Below, one piece after another: positions 33,265-41,976 of a stretch of 44,278 nucleotides of DNA. A program made the translations under genes and the position numbers. Position 1 is the first letter of the stretch, and every line of letters begins with the position of its first letter. This DNA is from Bacteroidia bacterium. GTDB lineage: Bacteria; Bacteroidota; Bacteroidia; Bacteroidales; UBA932. The notes beneath the pieces are model-generated. The model saw only the letters and a list, made by a program, of their open reading frames with translations. It was not told the DNA's origin and made no database searches. Location: contig SABC01000010.1 in the NCBI GenBank assembly GCA_009929175.1, forward strand, positions 1-44,278, written 5' to 3'.

Positions 33265-35337
33265 ATGAAGAGTAAATTACTGATTATGTTAATTTCATCT
33301 GCAGTTCTTACCTCCGCCTGCACTTCCGGAGGGGGGGACAAGGAGGAGGGCACTCCAATTTCGAGGAGTACCATCACAGTACAGGACGGCATCATGACAC
33401 CCGAAGTGATGCACAGCATGGGAAAACTTAGTGACCCTCAACTCTCACCCGACGGAAAAGAGATATTGTATGGAGTGAGCTTCACAGATATCGCCCAAAA
33501 CAAAAACAACCGCGAACTATTTATAATGAACCTGGATGGCTCCGGTAAACGCCAGATTACATCTACGGTTAAAAGTGAGAATAATGCCCGCTGGACAAAA
33601 GATGGCAACGAAATCCTTTTCCTGCAAGGAGGAGAACTCTGGAAGATGGATAAAGAGGGCAACAACAGAATCAAGGTCGGAGAATACGGCAATGGTATAA
33701 ATGAATTCAAACTCTCCCCTGCCGGCGACAAAATATTGTTTGTATCCAACATCAAATCCATTGATAAAGCTGTGGATATATGGCCCGACCTTGACAAAGC
33801 CTCGGGAAGGATGATAAACAACCTCATGTACCGTCACTGGGACCACTTCGTAGAGGAGATCCCCCACTCTTTTGTCGCCGACTATGACGGCAATACCCTC
33901 TCCAATGTATTTGATATATTGGAAGGAGAGCCTTACGAGCTTCCTACCCTTCCATTCGGGGGTTTGGAGCAACTAAGCTGGAGTCCCGACGGAAAACAAA
34001 TACTTTACTCTTGCCGTAAAGTGACAGGAAAGGAGTATGCCTACTCTACCAACACCGATATTTACCTGTTTGACATTGAATCTAAAACCAGCAAAAACCT
34101 AACAGATGGCATGTTGGGCTACGACAACGAACCTGTATTCTCCCCCGACGGAAAATCCTTTGCATGGATAAGCATGGAAAGGCCCGGATTCGAGGCAGAC
34201 AAACATCGCCTTTTTGTGATGGACCTGCAAACAGGGGAAAAGAGGGACCTTACGGCAAATTACAAATACAATGCGGAGTCTCCGGTATGGAACGAAGATG
34301 GAACAGGAATATACTTCAACTCCTGTGTGAATGCACTCACCGGCATCTACTTCGCTGAACCGGCAAACAATACAATCACCAAAATAGCCGAGGACCAGGT
34401 AGATTTCGGAGGAGTAATACCGGCAGGTGATAAATTGGTGGCAATGTACCGCAGCATGTCCATGCCAAACGAAATAGCCCTTGTAGACAGGACAACCGGA
34501 GCATTTGAAAACATCAGCAAGGAGAACGAACACCTTTTGTCTCAAATAGCCATGGGCAACATTGAACAAAGATGGATCAAGACAGTGGATAACAAAGATA
34601 TGCATATGTGGGTTGTTTATCCTCCAGGATTCGATGCTTCAAAAAAGTACCCTGTAATCCTCTTTTGTCTTGGCGGACCTCAAGGCACACTCAGCCAAGG
34701 CTGGTCTTACCGCTGGAACTTCCAGCTGATGGCCCAACAAGGTTATATTGTAATCCTCCCCAACAGACGTGGCACAACTGCATTCGGTCAAGAGTGGACC
34801 GACCAGATTTCGGGCGACTACATTGGCCTCAACATGCAAGACTACCTCTCTGCGGTAAAGGAGATCAAGAAAGAGAGTTACGCCGGGAAAGTTGGAGCAT
34901 CCGGTGCTAGCTACGGCGGTTACTCAATATTTTACCTTGCAGGGATCCATAAAGGTGTTTTTGATGCATTTGTTGCACATGCCGGTATATTCAACCAGAC
35001 ACATATGTACATGACAACCGAAGAGCTCTTTTTTCCACACTGGGACAACGGCGGAGCACCTTGGGACAACAACCCAGTTGCAAACAGACACTACAACAAT
35101 TCCCCACATACACTTGTTAAGAACTGGAAAACCCCGATACTTGTAACCCACGGAGAACTGGATTACAGGGTACCTGTAGACCAGGGTATGGCAGCATTCA
35201 ACGCTGCACAGGCTCTGGGAGTACCATCAGAAATGCTGCTCTTTCCGGACGAAAACCACTGGATACTCAAACCTCAAAACAGTATTCAATGGAACAGGGT
35301 ATATTTCAGGTGGTTTGACAAATGGCTAAAAGAATAA
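33265..35337 (+). CDS. dpp5: DPP5-like S9 peptidase, lipoprotein
   Basis: The 690-residue protein closely follows the pattern of Porphyromonas dipeptidyl peptidase 5, which removes dipeptides from N-termini with Ala or hydrophobic residues in the second position. It begins with a lipoprotein signal (lipobox LTSAC, Cys19) rather than a simple signal peptide. The N-terminal beta-propeller is visible in repeated LSPDGK-type blades (LSDPQLSPDGKEILY, LSWSPDGKQILYS, PVFSPDGKSFAW), and the C-terminal alpha/beta-hydrolase domain has Ser549 in GASYGGY, Asp633 in HGELDYR and His665 in DENHW. Location is envelope, membrane-anchored. It follows the TonB receptor by 81 bases and precedes another S9 peptidase by 40. 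Confidence 0.9.
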   Translation: MKSKLLIMLISSAVLTSACTSGGGDKEEGTPISRSTITVQDGIMTPEVMHSMGKLSDPQLSPDGKEILYGVSFTDIAQNKNNRELFIMNLDGSGKRQITSTVKSENNARWTKDGNEILFLQGGELWKMDKEGNNRIKVGEYGNGINEFKLSPAGDKILFVSNIKSIDKAVDIWPDLDKASGRMINNLMYRHWDHFVEEIPHSFVADYDGNTLSNVFDILEGEPYELPTLPFGGLEQLSWSPDGKQILYSCRKVTGKEYAYSTNTDIYLFDIESKTSKNLTDGMLGYDNEPVFSPDGKSFAWISMERPGFEADKHRLFVMDLQTGEKRDLTANYKYNAESPVWNEDGTGIYFNSCVNALTGIYFAEPANNTITKIAEDQVDFGGVIPAGDKLVAMYRSMSMPNEIALVDRTTGAFENISKENEHLLSQIAMGNIEQRWIKTVDNKDMHMWVVYPPGFDASKKYPVILFCLGGPQGTLSQGWSYRWNFQLMAQQGYIVILPNRRGTTAFGQEWTDQISGDYIGLNMQDYLSAVKEIKKESYAGKVGASGASYGGYSIFYLAGIHKGVFDAFVAHAGIFNQTHMYMTTEELFFPHWDNGGAPWDNNPVANRHYNNSPHTLVKNWKTPILVTHGELDYRVPVDQGMAAFNAAQALGVPSEMLLFPDENHWILKPQNSIQWNRVYFRWFDKWLKE

Positions 35338-35377
35338 TTTTACAACCCATACAACTGCAATTATTAATAAAAACCAA

Positions 35378-38212
35378 ATGAAAAAAAGCATTATTACACT
35401 GATAGTGTTCCTGATGGCCGGCTCTGCTTTCTCGCAGAAAAAGCCTTTGGACCACAGCGTCTACGATACATGGAAAAGCGTTGGAGCTTTTACGATGAGT
35501 GACGATGGTAAATACACCTCATACATGGTGAGGGAACAAGAGGGTGACGGCTATGTAGAGGTCCTCAACCTGCTTACTTTTGACAGGAACAGCATTGACA
35601 GGGCTACACAACCCAAATTAACTCCTGATGGCAAATTCCTGATTGCCACAATAAAACCGTTTTTCAAAGAGACCAAGGAAGCACGTCTAAAGAAGACAAA
35701 ACCCGACCAAATGCCCAAGGACACACTGGGTATTTACAATGTCTACACCAAAGAGTTAAAGAAAATTCCAAATCTCAAATCTTTGAAAACAGGACGTTAC
35801 GGCAAGGATTTCATTGCATTCCAGTCAAATGCCCCTGCCGATACAACAGGCGGTAAAAAACCCGCAAAAAAGGAGAAGAACCAAGGAGAAGACCTCATGG
35901 TTCACTACCTGGCTACCGGAGTTACCGACACTTTGAAAGATGTCTCGGATTACAACTTTACAACCGGAGGAGACTCCCTGTTTCTGCTTCGCAGGCCAAG
36001 TTCCAAAGACACTCTCCAGGAAGCTGGTTTATTTATGTACACACCAAGGAACAAACAACTTACAAAAATATACAAGTTCGACCTCAAGCAAACCGTAAAA
36101 CTCCCCGTTGTAAGCGAAGACAACAAACATATAGTGTTCTATGCCAACCTGGATACCACAAAAAAAGGTAAGGATGCCGTAAGCATCCTCTACTACAAAG
36201 AGGGTTTTCCTGAGGCCAAAATACTTATTGACAACAACCTCAAAGGACTTGAAGAAGGTTGGAGGATCAGTGACAACCGTGCTATCAACATCAGCAAATC
36301 GGGCAAAAGGCTTTTCTTTGGCATAGCCCGGATTATGCCCGAAAAAGACACAACAATTGTAGCATCCGAAGTTGCCAAACTGGATATTTGGCACTATAAA
36401 GACAATTACGTGCAGCCTGTGCAATTGCTCAATATAAACCGGGAACTCAGGAAGTCATACATGAGTGTCGTAGAATTGGACAAAGAACCCGAACTGCTGC
36501 AACTTTCGAAAGATGAATACCATATAGTACAACTACCCGACGGAGGTGATGCCGATTGGGGATACTCTGTGAGTGATTATAACTACCAGCTGGAGTCTAT
36601 GTGGAGTGCCAATCCCAGGGCAGACCTGTACATTGTGAACATCAATGACGGTACCGCTCAGCCTCTGCTCAAGGACCAATACATTTCAAACGTAAGTTCT
36701 TCTCCAAAAGGAAGATACCTTATATGGTACAATAACCAGGATTCGAGCTGGTACTCATACAACCGGCAAAACAAAGAGATTGTGTGCATGACAAAGGGTA
36801 TTGATGCTGTCTTTGCCGACGAACTCCACGACTCACCTGTTATGGCATACTCTTATGGACACGATGGATGGGCAGAAGAGGACCAAGCGATTTACATAAA
36901 CGACAGGTATGATGTATGGCAGATTGACCCATCGGGAACAACTCCCGCAATCAACCTCACAGAGGGCCTGGGACGCAAGGAGAACCTTACATTCCGGATA
37001 GTTAGACTCGACGACGTTTTATTGCCTCCCGGAACTCCCGGAGTCAAGAAAGAGCCGATCAAGCCCAAGACCACCATTTACTTTTCCATGTTCGACAACA
37101 AAACCAAGGAAAGTGGTTACTATTACAAGGAGATGGCAAAAAGAAAGCCCGTCTTGACCAAATGGATTGTGGAACCAATGACCTTCGTGTACCTCAACCG
37201 CTCCAAAGACGGTAAAGTCATTACTTATACCAAGCATAACTTTGAGAACTCTCCTGATGTTTGGCTTACAAAAGACAATTTCAAAACACAAGTCAAGATT
37301 ACCGACATCAACCCTCAGCAAAAAGATTATAATTGGGGAACTGCCCATTTGGTACAATGGAAATCCAAATTAGGACAAGACCTTGACGGGGTACTTTACA
37401 AACCCGAAAACTTTGACCCTTCAAAAAAATACCCTATGTTGGTATACTTTTATGAAAGGAACTCACAATACCTGCACTATTACAGACCACCTGCACCAAG
37501 CCGTTCGGTTATCAACATACCGTTCTTTGTGAGCAACGAATACCTTGTGTTCGTACCCGACATTGCTTACCAGATAGGACACCCAGGAAAGAGCGCCCTT
37601 GATTGCATAGTGCCCGGTGTAGAGAAGCTCATTGCCGAGAACAGTTGGGTAGATGCCGACAACATCGCTATCCAGGGACAAAGCTGGGGTGGTTACCAAG
37701 TAGCCTATATGGTAACCCAGCCACAGGTTTTCAAATGGAAAGCAGCCGGTGCCGGAGCTCCCGTTGCCAACATGACAAGTGCATACGGCGGAATACGATG
37801 GGGGTCGGGTATGGTGCGCCAATTCCAGTACGAACACACCCAAAGCCGTATAGGGAAAAACCTTTGGGACGGATTTGATCTCTATATTGAGAACTCCCCA
37901 CTTTTCTTTGCAGACAAGGTAGAGACACCATTGCTCATAATGCATAACGACAAAGACGAGGCAGTTCCGTGGTACCAAGGTATTGAGTACTTCACGGCAT
38001 TGCGCCGCCTTGGCAAACCTGCATGGATGCTCCAATATAACGACGAAGCCCATAACCTCAATAGCAGGGTTAACGCCAAAGACCTTAGTATCAGACTAGA
38101 ACAATTCTTCAACCACTACCTCAAAGGGGCACCTATGCCGGTATGGATGAAGAGCGGTGTTCCTGCAACACTAAAAGGGATTGACTGGGGCTACGAACTG
38201 ACGGAGGAATAA
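35378..38212 (+). CDS. Exported S9-family (prolyl oligopeptidase-type) peptidase
   Basis: The 944-residue protein has a signal peptide at 1-19 (IITLIVFLMAGSAFSQ), a long propeller-like N-terminal region to about 650 and an S9 catalytic domain with Ser769 in GQSWGGY, Asp860 in HNDKDEAVPW and His892 in DEAHNL. A Lys-rich insertion (GGKKPAKKEKNQGED, near 160-175) probably forms a surface loop. It is a large periplasmic peptidase acting on peptide N-termini or oligopeptides; the exact specificity is not readable. It follows the DPP5-like gene by 40 bases with no terminator between, so they are probably co-transcribed; a terminator follows it. Confidence 0.92.
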   Translation: MKKSIITLIVFLMAGSAFSQKKPLDHSVYDTWKSVGAFTMSDDGKYTSYMVREQEGDGYVEVLNLLTFDRNSIDRATQPKLTPDGKFLIATIKPFFKETKEARLKKTKPDQMPKDTLGIYNVYTKELKKIPNLKSLKTGRYGKDFIAFQSNAPADTTGGKKPAKKEKNQGEDLMVHYLATGVTDTLKDVSDYNFTTGGDSLFLLRRPSSKDTLQEAGLFMYTPRNKQLTKIYKFDLKQTVKLPVVSEDNKHIVFYANLDTTKKGKDAVSILYYKEGFPEAKILIDNNLKGLEEGWRISDNRAINISKSGKRLFFGIARIMPEKDTTIVASEVAKLDIWHYKDNYVQPVQLLNINRELRKSYMSVVELDKEPELLQLSKDEYHIVQLPDGGDADWGYSVSDYNYQLESMWSANPRADLYIVNINDGTAQPLLKDQYISNVSSSPKGRYLIWYNNQDSSWYSYNRQNKEIVCMTKGIDAVFADELHDSPVMAYSYGHDGWAEEDQAIYINDRYDVWQIDPSGTTPAINLTEGLGRKENLTFRIVRLDDVLLPPGTPGVKKEPIKPKTTIYFSMFDNKTKESGYYYKEMAKRKPVLTKWIVEPMTFVYLNRSKDGKVITYTKHNFENSPDVWLTKDNFKTQVKITDINPQQKDYNWGTAHLVQWKSKLGQDLDGVLYKPENFDPSKKYPMLVYFYERNSQYLHYYRPPAPSRSVINIPFFVSNEYLVFVPDIAYQIGHPGKSALDCIVPGVEKLIAENSWVDADNIAIQGQSWGGYQVAYMVTQPQVFKWKAAGAGAPVANMTSAYGGIRWGSGMVRQFQYEHTQSRIGKNLWDGFDLYIENSPLFFADKVETPLLIMHNDKDEAVPWYQGIEYFTALRRLGKPAWMLQYNDEAHNLNSRVNAKDLSIRLEQFFNHYLKGAPMPVWMKSGVPATLKGIDWGYELTEE

Positions 38213-38240
38213 AATCCATCCTCGAAATCAAATTAATGAT

Positions 38241-38275
38241 AAGCCGGCAGGGTCACCTTTGCCGGTTTTCATTTT
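38241..38275 (+). terminator. Intrinsic terminator after the S9 peptidase gene
   Basis: CCGGCA (38244-38249) pairs with TGCCGG (38260-38265), extended by A/T pairs, around a 10-base loop, and TTTTCATTTT follows. It lies 29 bases past the stop of the 944-residue peptidase gene. The -33 of the next gene's possible promoter overlaps its 3' arm. Confidence 0.8.
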
Positions 38276-38290
38276 AAATATCTATATTTA
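38258..38290 (+). promoter_or_regulatory. Possible promoter of the KAS III gene
   Basis: TTTG (38258-38261) and TATATTTA (38283-38290; last base differs from TAnnTTTG) are 21 bases apart, 22 bases before the ATG. The -33 lies within the preceding terminator hairpin. Confidence 0.4.
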
Positions 38291-38311
38291 CAGAACAAAA
38301 ACCAGACAGAT

Positions 38312-39409
38312 ATGGCAATTTATAGCATAATCAAAGGAACCGGAAGTTATATCCCGACAAAACACGTCAAAAACGAAGATTTCCTTGCAAACGAGTTTTA
38401 TGACACCTACGACAAAGCAAATGAAAAACCCAACCAGTTTATCGTAGACAAATTTTTAGAAATCACTACAATTTCGGAAAGACGATACGTCGACGACAAT
38501 CTGATTACTTCTGACATTGCTTTTTTTGCTGCCGAAAAGGCAATAGAGAATGCAGGAATCGACAAAGAGAGCCTTGATTATATTATTGTTGCCCACAACT
38601 TTGGGGATATCAAAAGTAACAACAACCGAACCGACAATGTACCTTCTTTGGCTGCCCGTGTAAAGAACAAACTTGGAATTGAAAATCCCTTTGCCGTTGC
38701 CTATGACATTCTTTTTGGCTGCCCCGGATGGTTACAGGCCTTTATCCAGGCCGATTATTATATCCGGTCGGGAGATGCCAAACGAATTTTGGTAATAGGT
38801 GCCGATGTGCTTTCCAGAATCTCCGACCCCCACGACCGCGACAGCATGCTCTATGCCGATGGTGCCGGCGCTGTAATCCTGGAGGCTGCCGAAAGCTCTG
38901 CCCCGATTGGAATCATTGGCCATGTTACACGTTCCGACACCAAAGTATATCTGAATATGCTCAACATGGGTCCATCTTTCAAAACAAACGGAACAATTGA
39001 CCCAAGCAACCTTTACCTTAAAATGAACGGACGACGGTTGTACCAGTATGCACTCGAAACTGTGCCACTTGCAATAAAAGCGGCACTGGACAAATGTGGC
39101 ACCGACATTAAGGAGATCAGCAAAGTGCTCATCCACCAGGCCAACGGAAAAATGGACGAGGCCATACTAAAAAGACTTTATGCCCTGTACAACATAACCG
39201 ACATTCCTGCCAACGTCATGCCAATGTCCATCTCATATTTAGGGAACTCAAGCGTGGCAACCCTGCCCACTTTGCTTGACTTGATCCTGAGGGACAACCT
39301 CACCCACTCCGAAAGCTCCGGCAACCATTCAATCAATAAAGGAGATAAAATTGTCTTTGCATCTGTTGGAGCCGGAATGAACATAAACGCTTTGATTTAT
39401 ATTGTTTAG
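38312..39409 (+). CDS. 3-oxoacyl-ACP synthase III family protein (FabH-like)
   Basis: The 365-residue cytosolic thiolase-fold enzyme has the KAS III triad: Cys137 in LFGCPGWLQ, His275 in IHQANGKM and Asn312 in YLGNSSVAT. It is longer than canonical FabH (about 320-335) and has extra N-terminal sequence (FLANEFYDTYDKANEKPNQF), so it is probably a FabH paralogue with a distinct acyl starter rather than the housekeeping enzyme. It is a single gene, and no acyl carrier or tailoring gene is adjacent, so its pathway cannot be stated. Its stop overlaps the convergent MG2 gene by 4 bases. Confidence 0.88.
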   Translation: MAIYSIIKGTGSYIPTKHVKNEDFLANEFYDTYDKANEKPNQFIVDKFLEITTISERRYVDDNLITSDIAFFAAEKAIENAGIDKESLDYIIVAHNFGDIKSNNNRTDNVPSLAARVKNKLGIENPFAVAYDILFGCPGWLQAFIQADYYIRSGDAKRILVIGADVLSRISDPHDRDSMLYADGAGAVILEAAESSAPIGIIGHVTRSDTKVYLNMLNMGPSFKTNGTIDPSNLYLKMNGRRLYQYALETVPLAIKAALDKCGTDIKEISKVLIHQANGKMDEAILKRLYALYNITDIPANVMPMSISYLGNSSVATLPTLLDLILRDNLTHSESSGNHSINKGDKIVFASVGAGMNINALIYIV

Positions 39410-41475
39410 TCCAAAACAAGAGATTTTTGTGCATGAATATAGGCACCGTTGTTTGCCATACCCTCGATACGTACTACAAAACCATCTTTATGATCGGAGG
39501 TATAGAAATCAAACTCCGCAACACCTTGTTCATTGGTCTTGACCAAGGGATTCCAATAAAGAGTAGTCCGGTAATCCGGTGTAACATTATTCAACATCGC
39601 CTGAGTATCGTATACGGGCGCATTAAACAATGCCGGTTTTTGCCACCCACGTGGTTTAAGCACCTGGCCTTGAGACTCTCTAAGTGCAGTACCACTTGTA
39701 TAACTGCTCCTGCGGGCAAATACAAGGATTATCCCCCATGCAGACCTGTAAAGGGCTCCCTCATTGCCTCTCAATACAACCAAGGTTTCAACATCCCGGA
39801 CACTCCAACTATTTAACATGCCTACAGATTCCATTTTAACACCATCAATGTACAGCAGTGGCTCTTCGTTACTTACAATAGTTTTCGGGGTAAAATCGGC
39901 ATCTACCGATGTTTTTATACTTGAACCCCTCACATTGTAAAGGGTACCATCTATTAAATAAAATCCAGGGTACCTTTGGACAATATAATCTACAAGACGC
40001 CTGTGGTCATCCTTTTCCAGCTCTTTCCTCTCCACAACCCTGTCCCGTTGAAGGTACTGTCCGAATGGCGAAGGATTGTGCTTTGGTCTGTAATAAGCAC
40101 TGGCTCTCACTATTGCCTCATTGAGCAGAGTTGCCTCTGCATCCATCTCTGTGAATATTGGGGGGAGTATATCCTTTACCGGAGCAATAGCTTTGTTGCT
40201 GTTAACTCTGTAATTGTAAACAGGAGGGATATCCCGGTCATATGCCGTGATTTTAACACTCCTCTTTCCTTGCTTGTTTACCTCTGCATAAAAAACGGTA
40301 CCATCGGGAAAATCCAGGCTATCCACCATGAAATCCTGCCCTGTCAGTGGTGCTTTCCAGGCGAACCCGATTTGAGGGGCAATCAGGGACAATGACAACT
40401 CATCGTGTTTTTTGCGGATAGGGGTGGACACATGTCCCCTTAAAGACTGGGTGTACTCCTTACCGTAACGAACTTTGGGAAGCCCACTCCATAAGCTTGA
40501 AATGTCGTAGCCGGGAAGTTCGCTTTTGACGAGCATATATGATTCAATATTCTCTTCCTGGGAATAATCTTTATACTTACTGTCCACAACAGATACCGAG
40601 AACTCTCCCTTAACAGGATTGCCGGAGCTATCAGTTACCCTCACATTTACCAAAACCTTATCACGAGAACCATACACATCCTTATCGAAGGTTATTTGAG
40701 TATAAAGCTTATCCTTACTAAACACAGAGAAGGTCCTCTCTGCCAATACCCTGCCCTCTCCTGACAGCAACAGCATATGCTGGACTCCCGGGAATAAATC
40801 CCCAGCGTCAATCTTGATCAAATGCTTGCCTTGCGGGACCTCGCTACAATAATAGATATCACTCAAATTGTACAACACCAAAGTGGCATCTTTCTCGATA
40901 GTATGGGTTTCTAGCAAATAATAATCATCGATCCGTCTATAGTCAATCCTGTTATTCAACAAAGCCGGGGTAATATCGACTTTATCCCTAGCAGTCACCT
41001 TACTGGTAATGACACCTCCCGGTGTTGCCACAAATATACTTGTATAAAACATCTGCTCTACCGGCAGATTCCTGTTCCAACCGGTGTATGCTCTTAGAAT
41101 ATAATCCCCAGGTAAAAGAGAATCGGGCAGAGTCAGATAACCCGCAAAACCATCTTCGCTCCTCTTGATCATTACACTGGTAATCACAGTATCACCAAGC
41201 AGTTCTGCATAAATAAAATTACTGGCGGGCATCAACGAATTGGCAGAACTGTTTTCCAAATAGCCTTTTAACCACACAGTTTCGCCAGGTACAAAAACAG
41301 TCCTGTCTAAATGAACAAACAACTTTTCCGGAGACAAATACTGCGAAAAAAAATTGAAATTACTAATCAGCGAGTCCCTGTTTTGAGCAAAACCAATAGT
41401 GCCGGTAATTCCATACAAGTACAACATTGTATGTAAAACAGCAATGATTAAAGATGTTCTTACGAGATGCTTCAT
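39406..41475 (-). CDS. Exported protein with MG2-like and TonB-plug-like regions
   Basis: The 689-residue protein has a signal sequence (about 1-31, ending GFAQ). Next comes a macroglobulin MG2-like domain (KLFVHLDRTVFVPGETVWLK near 51-70), beta-sandwich repeats (FDKDVYGSRDKVLVNVRVTD near 265-285), a plug-like segment at about 537-588 (EPLLYIDGVKMESVG, then VETLVVLRGNEGALY) and a C-terminal WNPLVKTNEQGVAEFDFYTS domain. No beta-barrel follows, so it is not a transporter itself. Similar proteins are widespread in Bacteroidota with unknown function; they may act in the periplasm or at the outer membrane. A good promoter and an inverted repeat lie just upstream. Confidence 0.82.
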   Translation of the reverse strand: MKHLVRTSLIIAVLHTMLYLYGITGTIGFAQNRDSLISNFNFFSQYLSPEKLFVHLDRTVFVPGETVWLKGYLENSSANSLMPASNFIYAELLGDTVITSVMIKRSEDGFAGYLTLPDSLLPGDYILRAYTGWNRNLPVEQMFYTSIFVATPGGVITSKVTARDKVDITPALLNNRIDYRRIDDYYLLETHTIEKDATLVLYNLSDIYYCSEVPQGKHLIKIDAGDLFPGVQHMLLLSGEGRVLAERTFSVFSKDKLYTQITFDKDVYGSRDKVLVNVRVTDSSGNPVKGEFSVSVVDSKYKDYSQEENIESYMLVKSELPGYDISSLWSGLPKVRYGKEYTQSLRGHVSTPIRKKHDELSLSLIAPQIGFAWKAPLTGQDFMVDSLDFPDGTVFYAEVNKQGKRSVKITAYDRDIPPVYNYRVNSNKAIAPVKDILPPIFTEMDAEATLLNEAIVRASAYYRPKHNPSPFGQYLQRDRVVERKELEKDDHRRLVDYIVQRYPGFYLIDGTLYNVRGSSIKTSVDADFTPKTIVSNEEPLLYIDGVKMESVGMLNSWSVRDVETLVVLRGNEGALYRSAWGIILVFARRSSYTSGTALRESQGQVLKPRGWQKPALFNAPVYDTQAMLNNVTPDYRTTLYWNPLVKTNEQGVAEFDFYTSDHKDGFVVRIEGMANNGAYIHAQKSLVLD

Positions 41476-41494
41476 TACAAATCAAACATTTGTA
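41476..41494. repeat. 7-bp inverted repeat abutting the MG2 gene start
   Basis: TACAAAT (41476-41482) and ATTTGTA (41488-41494) are perfect complements around CAAAC. The repeat fills the space between the -7 box and the ATG of the MG2 gene, so it covers the start of transcription and directly touches the start codon. It could be an operator or a weak 5' hairpin. Confidence 0.55.
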
Positions 41495-41495
41495 T

Positions 41496-41527
41496 CAAAG
41501 TTAAGAAATATGCATTAATCCTTACAA
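41496..41527 (-). promoter_or_regulatory. Promoter of the MG2 gene
   Basis: On the minus strand TTG (41525-41527) and TAACTTTG (41496-41503) are 21 bases apart, a full match to the -33/-7 consensus. The -7 ends 20 bases before the ATG. Confidence 0.62.
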
Positions 41528-41733
41528 TTTGTATAATCAGAAAACGCCATCATCTTTGCAACGCTGTGAGTGTCGGCCCCCCTGTGAGCAGAAGAGTTAA
41601 GCAATTTGTTCTCGACTGAATAACCAATACAAGTACTAGATTGCTCTCTTCTGTTATTTGTCTTCCGGGCATTTTGTAGGTTATCGCCCTCAGGGTATCG
41701 GGAAGGTTATCGTGAAATCTAAATATTGTCATT

Positions 41734-41757
41734 ATGCAAACGTATATGCAAACGTAT
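41734..41757. repeat. Perfect tandem repeat of a 12-mer
   Basis: ATGCAAACGTAT occurs twice back to back (41734-41745 and 41746-41757). A related GCAAACGCTATATG lies about 90 bases downstream. The spacing of about one helix turn would suit a dimeric DNA-binding protein. It may also be chance slippage. Confidence 0.7.
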
Positions 41758-41976
41758 TAGTATACTTTGTATTGATAAAAGATAATATGGAAATACATTG
41801 AAACCTGGTACTTAGTTAACTCCGAGAGACAAAAATATTTTCAAAAGCAAACGCTATATGACAGTGTTGGCATTATTGGCAATATACTATGGCATCAAAT
41901 AGTTGTTCCTATGAGTAAAATAATCTCTTTCTCCAATATATTTATCATCAGAATTCACGTTATCAAAACCTGTAAT

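Larger units (their letters stand above)
41476..41976. other. 501-base gene-poor stretch
   Basis: This gap holds the MG2 promoter and inverted repeat at its left end, a perfect 12-bp tandem repeat at 41734-41757 and a looser copy of its core (GCAAACGCTATATG) at 41847-41860. On the minus strand, about 41522-41710 is open in two frames; one gives a 63-codon run without a start codon (with GYSVENKLLNSS and THSVAKMMAFSD), which may be a decayed gene end, but I do not recognise it. No tRNA, terminator or transposase was seen. Confidence 0.45.

Noticed and set aside
37463-38053. 196-codon minus-strand frame inside the 944-residue S9 peptidase gene
   Set aside because: It covers the conserved catalytic region on the other strand and shows no protein pattern of its own.
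41550-41732. 60-codon minus-strand ATG frame in the gene-poor gap
   Set aside because: No ribosome-binding or promoter context, no signal or motif, and the other frame over the same bases looks equally or more protein-like.
41858-41902. 14-residue hydrophobic plus-strand frame (MTVLALLAIYYGIK)
   Set aside because: A small hydrophobic peptide was considered as a type I toxin, but no antisense RNA promoter, terminator or repeat structure supports it.
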